Assembly: GCF_046271865.1 (NCBI RefSeq) | Contig: NZ_CP176580.1 | Location: 2,542,001 to 2,606,000, forward strand | Direction of reading: 5' to 3' | Length of the DNA stretch: 64,000 nt | Origin: Nitrincola salilacus | GTDB taxonomy: Bacteria; Pseudomonadota; Gammaproteobacteria; Pseudomonadales; Balneatricaceae | Shown: positions 59,061 through 64,000 of the stretch, one piece after another | Layout of the letters: each line of letters opens with the position of its first letter | Numbering within the stretch: the first letter of the stretch is position 1 | Made by a program: the position numbers and the translations under genes | The notes under the pieces: generated by a model | Databases searched by the model: none | The model's input: the letters and a program-made list of their open reading frames with translations, nothing else | What the model was told of the DNA's origin: nothing

Positions 59061-59981
59061 TTATCCTCGCGCCGGGAACAGCCCTTGCGGGCGGAAGTAG
59101 AGTACAGCGACCATCAACACGCTGATGGAGAGAGATGCCAGGGTTGAGCCCAGCGTACCGGCATTGGTGGGGTCTGTGATAAAGCCCAGACCAAGCACCA
59201 GCAGTAACTTGCCCACTGTATCGATCATTCCCACCAGCAAAGAGCCTATCAGGGCACCTCGCATTGATCCGATGCCACCGATCACAATCACCTGAAAAGC
59301 CGGTATCAGAATCGATTCGCCCATCCCTATGGTGACAGCCAGCAATGGGCCCAGCAACGCACCAGCCAAGGCGCAGAGGGCTGCACCCAGCACGAACACC
59401 AGTGTGAACAGTGGCTTGATACGCACCCCCATTACGGCAGCCATCTCACGATTGGAGGCCCCAGCCCGCATCCACATGCCGGTCCGCGTCTTGTTCACCA
59501 ACAGATACAGGCCGATAGCCACTGCAAAGCCCACCCCGATAATCAGCATGCGATAGGCCGGATAGTAAAGTTCATCCGGTACGATCTCGATGGCGCGGGA
59601 CAGACCCGACGGCATGCTGATCATCAGCGGTTGCGCACCAAAAATGATCTTGATCGATTCATTCGCGATCAGGATCAAAGCAAAGGTTGCCAGCACCTGT
59701 GACAGATGACTCATCGTCTGCAGCTTGCGATAGAGCAGCCTTTCAAGAATAAAGCCGATAAAAGCCGTGGCAACAATAGCCAGCAATAGCGCCGGGAAAA
59801 AACTGCCCAGCATCTGAAAAAAGGTGGCGGCCAGAAAAGCACCGATCATATACAAAGAACCGTGCGCCAAGTTGATCAGATCCATGATCCCGAAAACCAG
59901 CGTCAGGCCAGCAGCCAACAGAAACAGCATCAAACCGTACTGTAATCCGTTGAGCATCTGCTCGATAATTAGATAACCCAT
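59061..59981 (-). CDS. livH: Branched-chain-type ABC permease LivH
   Basis: 306 residues, about 8 helices: LNGLQYGLMLFLLAAGLTLVFG at the start, DLINLAHGSLYMIGAF, and GGIGSMRGALIGSLLVG near the C-terminus. Second channel half. A strong hairpin stands between it and the binding-protein gene upstream. Confidence 0.92.
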   Translation of the reverse strand: MGYLIIEQMLNGLQYGLMLFLLAAGLTLVFGIMDLINLAHGSLYMIGAFLAATFFQMLGSFFPALLLAIVATAFIGFILERLLYRKLQTMSHLSQVLATFALILIANESIKIIFGAQPLMISMPSGLSRAIEIVPDELYYPAYRMLIIGVGFAVAIGLYLLVNKTRTGMWMRAGASNREMAAVMGVRIKPLFTLVFVLGAALCALAGALLGPLLAVTIGMGESILIPAFQVIVIGGIGSMRGALIGSLLVGMIDTVGKLLLVLGLGFITDPTNAGTLGSTLASLSISVLMVAVLYFRPQGLFPARG

Positions 59982-60078
59982 TCAACAGTTCTCCAACGCG
60001 TCATGCAGCACGTGCAACAACAATGGCATCTGATGCGGTGCAACGAACACGACAACTGAATACATCTGTGTGACGTAA

Positions 60079-60107
60079 GCAGCACCTGACATGGCATCAG
60101 GTGCTGC
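60079..60107 (-). terminator. Intercistronic hairpin after the binding-protein gene
   Basis: GCAGCACCTGA (60079-60089) and TCAGGTGCTGC (60097-60107) make a perfect 11-bp stem with a 7-base loop, 17 bp past the stop of the binding-protein gene and before livH. No T-run follows on the minus strand, so message protection or partial termination is more likely than full stop. Confidence 0.65.
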
Positions 60108-60123
60108 GGCTGAGTCAGCCTGC

Positions 60124-61293
60124 TTACATGTTGCAATCTTTGGCGTAAGCATCCTGATGGTCAGTCATGACCTCGGCTGCAAAATGGTTACGAACCGTAC
60201 CGTCATCTTCGCGTACCACTTCACGTAAGTAGTAGTTCTGAATCGGATAATGGTTGTTACCGAAGGTGTAGTTGCCACGGACAGTCGGGGCATCTACAGA
60301 ACGCAGTGCTTCGCGGAATGCATCCTTGTCTTCAATATTGCCATCCACGGCACGCACGGCGGCATCAATCAGCATCGCTGCATCATAACCCTGCGACGCG
60401 TAAAGCGTTGGCAGACGCCCATAGTCACCCTGAAAGTCTGTGACAAAGCGCTGATTCAGTTCGTTGTCCATTTCACGATACCAGTGAGTGGTATTAAACA
60501 GCCCCACCATATCTTCACCAATCGCATTGACGAAATCTTCGTCACCGGAGAAGCCCGGCGCAAACAGCGGTGTGCGGTTCATCATGCCGGAAGAGGCATA
60601 CTGCTTGATGAAGTTGATGCCCATGCCACCTGGCAGGAAGATATAAAGTGCATCAGGACGTGTCTGACGGATCTGTGCAATCTCAGTTGCATAGTCGAGC
60701 TGGCCCAGACGTGAGTAGAGTTCGACAGCCACATCTCCCTGATAGAAGCGTTTAAAGCCATTCAGAGCATCGATACCGGCCGGATAGTTGGGAGCCAGCA
60801 GCGCGACTTTCTTGAAGCCTTCATTGGCGACATGCTTACCCATCGCCTCATGCAGGTTGTCGTTCTGCCAGGCGACATTGAAGAAGTAAGGATTACATTC
60901 GGCACCGGCATATTCACTCGGGCCAGCATTGGCACTGATATAGAAGGTCTCAGAATCGAAGAAGCTCGGCCCGACAGCCAGCATGATGTTGGAGAACACG
61001 ACGCCGGTGGCCACATCGACACGATCACGCAGGGTGAAGCGCTCTGCGATCTGGCGTGCAGTTTCCGGGTTCTGAGCATCGTCCGAGATCAGGACTTCGG
61101 TGTTGAGATCTCCAAAATTACCGCCCAGATGTTTCACCGCCAGGTTAAAACCATCACGGATATCGACACCCAATCCAGCCGCCGGACCCGACAGGGTTGT
61201 CATCATTCCGACCTTGATTGAATCAGCGGCCTGAACAGTGCTGGCTGCAAGCAACGCGGCCAGTGAAGCGGCCAGTAAATGTTTCTTGTGCAT
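60124..61293 (-). CDS. livK: Liv-type ABC transporter substrate-binding protein
   Basis: 389 residues from ATG 61293 (GGAG 8 bases upstream). Signal peptide MHKKHLLAASLAALLAASTVQA. Mature part is a type-1 periplasmic binding protein (SIKVGMMTTLSGPAAGLG, NAGPSEYAGAECNPYFF, YASQGYDAAMLIDAA). Comparable proteins beside benzoate- or aminobenzoate-CoA ligase genes are taken to bind aromatic acids. The symbol denotes family position, not a proven leucine specificity. Confidence 0.88.
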   Translation of the reverse strand: MHKKHLLAASLAALLAASTVQAADSIKVGMMTTLSGPAAGLGVDIRDGFNLAVKHLGGNFGDLNTEVLISDDAQNPETARQIAERFTLRDRVDVATGVVFSNIMLAVGPSFFDSETFYISANAGPSEYAGAECNPYFFNVAWQNDNLHEAMGKHVANEGFKKVALLAPNYPAGIDALNGFKRFYQGDVAVELYSRLGQLDYATEIAQIRQTRPDALYIFLPGGMGINFIKQYASSGMMNRTPLFAPGFSGDEDFVNAIGEDMVGLFNTTHWYREMDNELNQRFVTDFQGDYGRLPTLYASQGYDAAMLIDAAVRAVDGNIEDKDAFREALRSVDAPTVRGNYTFGNNHYPIQNYYLREVVREDDGTVRNHFAAEVMTDHQDAYAKDCNM

Positions 61294-61420
61294 GGTTAAC
61301 TCCAGTCTTGTTGTTAGTATCGCAATCATCCTTTATCGCCGACATCGCCGGGATTCATCAGACTGCCTGATTGCTTATCTTTCTGTTGTTAAATCTATCT
61401 GTAGTTACACTCATCTGTTA

Positions 61421-63025
61421 CTACAATTGTTTGAGCTTGAAACGTTGTAGTTTACCGGTCTCAGTTCTCGGTAATGCATCAATATATTTGATTTGACGAG
61501 GGTATTTATAGGGCGCAACAGTATTTTTCACAAAATTCTGCAATTCGACCGTCATTTCATCATCACCCACATAGTCGACATTAAGCACCACATAGGCCTT
61601 GATCACCTGTCCTCTGTGAGGGTCTGACACACCCACCACACCACACTCAGCCACTGCCGGATGTGCCAGCAAGGCAGACTCCACTTCTGGGCTAGCCACG
61701 TTGTAGCCTGAGGTGACGATCATGTCATCAACACGTGCCTGGTAATAAAAATAGCTATCCTCATCCATGTAAAACGCATCACCCGGCAGGTTCCAGCCGT
61801 TAACAACGTAGTCGGTCTGACGCTCATCTGCCAGATATCGACAGCCAGTTGGCCCCTTGACGGCCAGCTTGCCAACCTCCCCCGTCGGCAGTGGTTGCAT
61901 CTGATCGTCAACGATCATGCCGATATAACCGGGCAGCATGCGACCCAGTGCACCAGCGCGATAGTCCTCCGGTGACGATCCCAGATAGATATGGATCATC
62001 TCGGTGCCACCGATACCATCATGGATCTCGATCCCGGTGGCTTCGCGCCATTTATCGCGTGTATCAGTCGGCAGTGCTTCCCCCGCCGATACGCATTTCT
62101 GCAGGCTGGAAATGTTATATTCAGATACCAGAGGAGTCATATGACGATAGGCAGTAGGAGATGTAAAACAGATAGTTGCACCATGTTTCTCAATTGCTTC
62201 CAGCAGCGGCTCCGGTGCGAGTTTCTCCAGTAGTACCGTGCTGGCTCTGGCCCAGAGAGGGAAACACAACAGCCCGCCAAGGCCGAAGGTAAATGCCAGT
62301 GGCGGTGTGCCGATAAACACATCATCACGGTTGGGTTTCAGACAGTGACGAGGAAATACTTCGCACATCGCCATGATATCTCGATGGAAATGGATGGTGC
62401 CTTTTGGAATGCCAGTGGTACCAGACGTGAATGCGATCAATGCAGGATCTTCTGCAGCCGTATTAACAGCAGCAAATTCATCCGACTTGTTGGCTGCCAG
62501 TTTTTCAAGCTCTCCAGTGCCACCATAGTGGATCACTTGTGTCAGAGTTTCGCAGGATTCAGTAGCCAGTTGCAGCTCCGGTGCCAGTGACTCGTCACAG
62601 ATGGCATGTGTAATCCGTGCCGCCTGAGCGATATCCTTTAGCTCTTTGGCACGTAACAGCGGCATGGTGCCTACTGCCACGCCACCGGCCTTCAACACGG
62701 CCAGCCAGCAGGCTGCCAGCATCGGGCTGTTCATACCCCGCAGCAGTACACGATTACCTGTTTGCAACTGCAGATCCTGCACCAGCACATTCGCAATGCG
62801 ATTGACCTGCCTTTGCAGTTCAGCATAGCTCCAGCTCACACCCTTGCCAATAATGGCCTGGCGCTCGCCATCACCCTCATCCACCGCACGGTCAAGCAGT
62901 TGATCCACAGCATTCAGGTACTCAGTAAACTGCAGCTCGGGTCGATTGAAAATCAGCTCCGGCCACTGTTCAGTCGGCGGAAGATTATCCCGCACAAACG
63001 TATCAATATGGGCAGTGTGCGCCAT
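61421..63025 (-). CDS. 2-aminobenzoate-CoA ligase (benzoate-CoA ligase family)
   Basis: 534 residues, AMP-forming acyl-CoA synthetase: AFTSGTTGIPKGTIHFHRD (P-loop), LLCFPLWARASTVLLEK, GIGGTEMIHIYLGS, the GDAFYMDEDSYFYYQARVDD hinge and the catalytic Lys region RTETGKLQR. The HFHRD and STVLLEK wording is typical of benzoate/2-aminobenzoate-CoA ligases. With the monooxygenase/reductase fragment two genes upstream, anthranilate is the likely substrate. Confidence 0.9.
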   Translation of the reverse strand: MAHTAHIDTFVRDNLPPTEQWPELIFNRPELQFTEYLNAVDQLLDRAVDEGDGERQAIIGKGVSWSYAELQRQVNRIANVLVQDLQLQTGNRVLLRGMNSPMLAACWLAVLKAGGVAVGTMPLLRAKELKDIAQAARITHAICDESLAPELQLATESCETLTQVIHYGGTGELEKLAANKSDEFAAVNTAAEDPALIAFTSGTTGIPKGTIHFHRDIMAMCEVFPRHCLKPNRDDVFIGTPPLAFTFGLGGLLCFPLWARASTVLLEKLAPEPLLEAIEKHGATICFTSPTAYRHMTPLVSEYNISSLQKCVSAGEALPTDTRDKWREATGIEIHDGIGGTEMIHIYLGSSPEDYRAGALGRMLPGYIGMIVDDQMQPLPTGEVGKLAVKGPTGCRYLADERQTDYVVNGWNLPGDAFYMDEDSYFYYQARVDDMIVTSGYNVASPEVESALLAHPAVAECGVVGVSDPHRGQVIKAYVVLNVDYVGDDEMTVELQNFVKNTVAPYKYPRQIKYIDALPRTETGKLQRFKLKQL

Positions 63026-63070
63026 CGTTGGGTCTCCTACATAGAACTCGACAGTCGCCTGTTATTTTTA

Positions 63071-63502
63071 TCAGCCACTTGTCTCGGTAAATTCCTGCAT
63101 GCGCGCACGCAGCAGATCAGGTATCACCCGGGATATCGGCTCATCCCCCGTCATGTCGCACAGCACCAGTCTCGGTCGGATCTCAAGCGCCAGACGCCCA
63201 GCCGCATCACGTGCCTGCAAGCGCAACCTGACCGACGTTTGCCCCAGCTCAATCACCTGAAGTGTCCATTCAAGTGTAGAACCCAGTTGTGCAGGACGCC
63301 TGAAATCCACCTCCAGATGCACCGTCGGAACACCTGTATCGCCCTCCAGATGCATTCTTCGAAAGCTCAGATCCAATGCCCGATCAAACCACTCCTCAAC
63401 CAGATTGTTACCCATCTCCATCAGACGCGGATAAAACGCGATACCGGCAGGATCACAATCAGCAAAACGTACCGGATAGCTGACGGTAAAAACGCTACTC
63501 AT
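63071..63502 (-). CDS. 4-hydroxybenzoyl-CoA-thioesterase-type hotdog protein
   Basis: 143 residues, hotdog fold. RFADCDPAGIAFYPRLMEM holds the catalytic Asp17, as in Pseudomonas-type 4-hydroxybenzoyl-CoA thioesterase. It lies 34 bp from the abm-type oxygenase gene and 46 bp from the ligase gene, so it probably releases CoA from stalled aminobenzoyl-CoA thioesters or acts as a pathway thioesterase. Confidence 0.88.
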   Translation of the reverse strand: MSSVFTVSYPVRFADCDPAGIAFYPRLMEMGNNLVEEWFDRALDLSFRRMHLEGDTGVPTVHLEVDFRRPAQLGSTLEWTLQVIELGQTSVRLRLQARDAAGRLALEIRPRLVLCDMTGDEPISRVIPDLLRARMQEFTETSG

Positions 63503-63535
63503 ATATCACCCCCTCTCCGATATGATCAGACACGC

Positions 63536-64000
63536 TTAATCCGTCTCAGGTATGGCATGGCTGGGTGGGCGTGCCTTGGTTTGCAGTTCATAGAGCCGCT
63601 CACGCTGTTTCTTCTGTTCGTTGTGCGCCTGCGCCCTGCCCGACAGATAAGGTTTCGGCCAGGCCTGATCCCTTACGCCATACCAGGCCTCTGCCTGATG
63701 ACCGAAAAACGGATTCCACAGATGGGGACGAGCCAGTGCCACAAGGTCCGCCCGACGCGTATGCAACAGCGTGTTGATCTGCGCCGGATCGGTGATCGCT
63801 CCCACCGTCATGGCCGGGACTTTGGGTACATTGCGCACCGCTTCGGCCAGATAGGCCTGATACATGCGGCCATAGGTCGGCTTTTGATCCGCCACTGTCT
63901 GGCCGGATGACACATCCAGCAGATCACAGCCTGCATCACGAAAAGCCTCGGCTATCGCAATCAGATCAGCCTCCGTGATACCACCCTCCTTCCAGTCGCA
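63536..64000 (-). CDS. C-terminal end of 2-aminobenzoyl-CoA monooxygenase/reductase, 5' end outside window
   Basis: The frame stays open to the window edge (EAFRDAGCDLLDVSSGQTV precedes the first internal start), so only the last 154 residues are visible. They match the C-terminus of Old-Yellow-Enzyme-type reductase domains: DVSSGQTV, KPTYGRMYQAYLAEAVRN, MTVGAITDPAQINTLL and ADLVALARPHLWNPF. Fused two-domain proteins of this kind are 2-aminobenzoyl-CoA monooxygenase/reductase and salicylyl-CoA hydroxylase; the adjoining aminobenzoate-CoA ligase favours the first. The flavin monooxygenase half would lie beyond 64000. Confidence 0.82.
   Translation of the reverse strand, partial: CDWKEGGITEADLIAIAEAFRDAGCDLLDVSSGQTVADQKPTYGRMYQAYLAEAVRNVPKVPAMTVGAITDPAQINTLLHTRRADLVALARPHLWNPFFGHQAEAWYGVRDQAWPKPYLSGRAQAHNEQKKQRERLYELQTKARPPSHAIPETD

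Noticed and set aside
62762..63910. 382-residue plus-strand frame opposite ligase, thioesterase and reductase genes
   Set aside because: It spans three well-supported minus-strand genes and has shadow-like composition.

Overview
The window reads as chromosome from a moderately GC-balanced gammaproteobacterium. Marine Oceanospirillales-type bacteria (Marinobacterium/Neptunomonas relatives) are my best guess, from the many hybrid kinases and cyclic-di-GMP proteins, NsrR/YtfE, PpsA/PpsR, AmpG, Tpm and a CoA-dependent anthranilate cluster. I see no rRNA, tRNA, insertion sequence, integrase or CRISPR array. Coding density is high and both ends cut through genes.

Layout: 1-6.7 kb holds the end of a C39-like peptidase gene, kynA with a divergent LysR gene, the nitrosative-stress pair ytfE/nsrR with a shared operator, and aspA with a divergent HypT-like LysR gene. 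6.9-14.3 kb is a three-gene signalling operon: a MASE1-CHASE-PAS hybrid kinase with Hpt, a REC-EAL phosphodiesterase and a double-receiver protein. 14.3-17.3 kb carries a ferredoxin, a QEGLA-motif metallopeptidase-like protein and AmpG on the minus strand. 17.4-25.8 kb has ppsA and its regulator ppsR, separated by what looks like a complete phosphorelay: SUOX-fold periplasmic protein, hybrid kinase, REC-PAS-GGDEF-EAL protein and Hpt. 25.8-31.1 kb has two more cyclic-di-GMP genes and a chemoreceptor.

31.2-44.1 kb is the most interesting part. A large gene fusing a PHP phosphoesterase domain to a GT4 glycosyltransferase stands just upstream of a ugpBAEC operon for glycerol-3-phosphate uptake, which ends in a DeoR/GlpR-type regulator gene. 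Both units have sequences matching the PhoB box, with -10 candidates at Pho-promoter spacing. The leader of the fusion gene occurs three times within 5 kb: once before the intact gene, once joined to an internal 200-bp fragment of the same gene, and once as a bare remnant. I infer a phosphate-starvation locus, probably for membrane or envelope glycolipid remodelling, that duplicated and then decayed. A small zinc-ribbon PAS protein and a hybrid kinase that looks frame-broken lie among the remnants.

44.1-50.9 kb holds an RND efflux pump pair, a diguanylate cyclase, thiopurine methyltransferase and a MarR regulator. 51-64 kb is almost all minus strand: threonine aldolase, then a catabolic block for aerobic 2-aminobenzoate (anthranilate) breakdown through its CoA thioester (monooxygenase/reductase end, thioesterase, CoA ligase, beta-oxidation-like enzymes, a Rid-family protein) with a Liv-type ABC importer and a kynurenine-formamidase-like hydrolase. 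With kynA at the far left, the window covers several steps of tryptophan to kynurenine to anthranilate to CoA-thioester catabolism; kynureninase is not in the window.

Three separate tandem arrays share a 13-bp period (1605-1643, 2663-2728, 56490-56556) although their units are unrelated.
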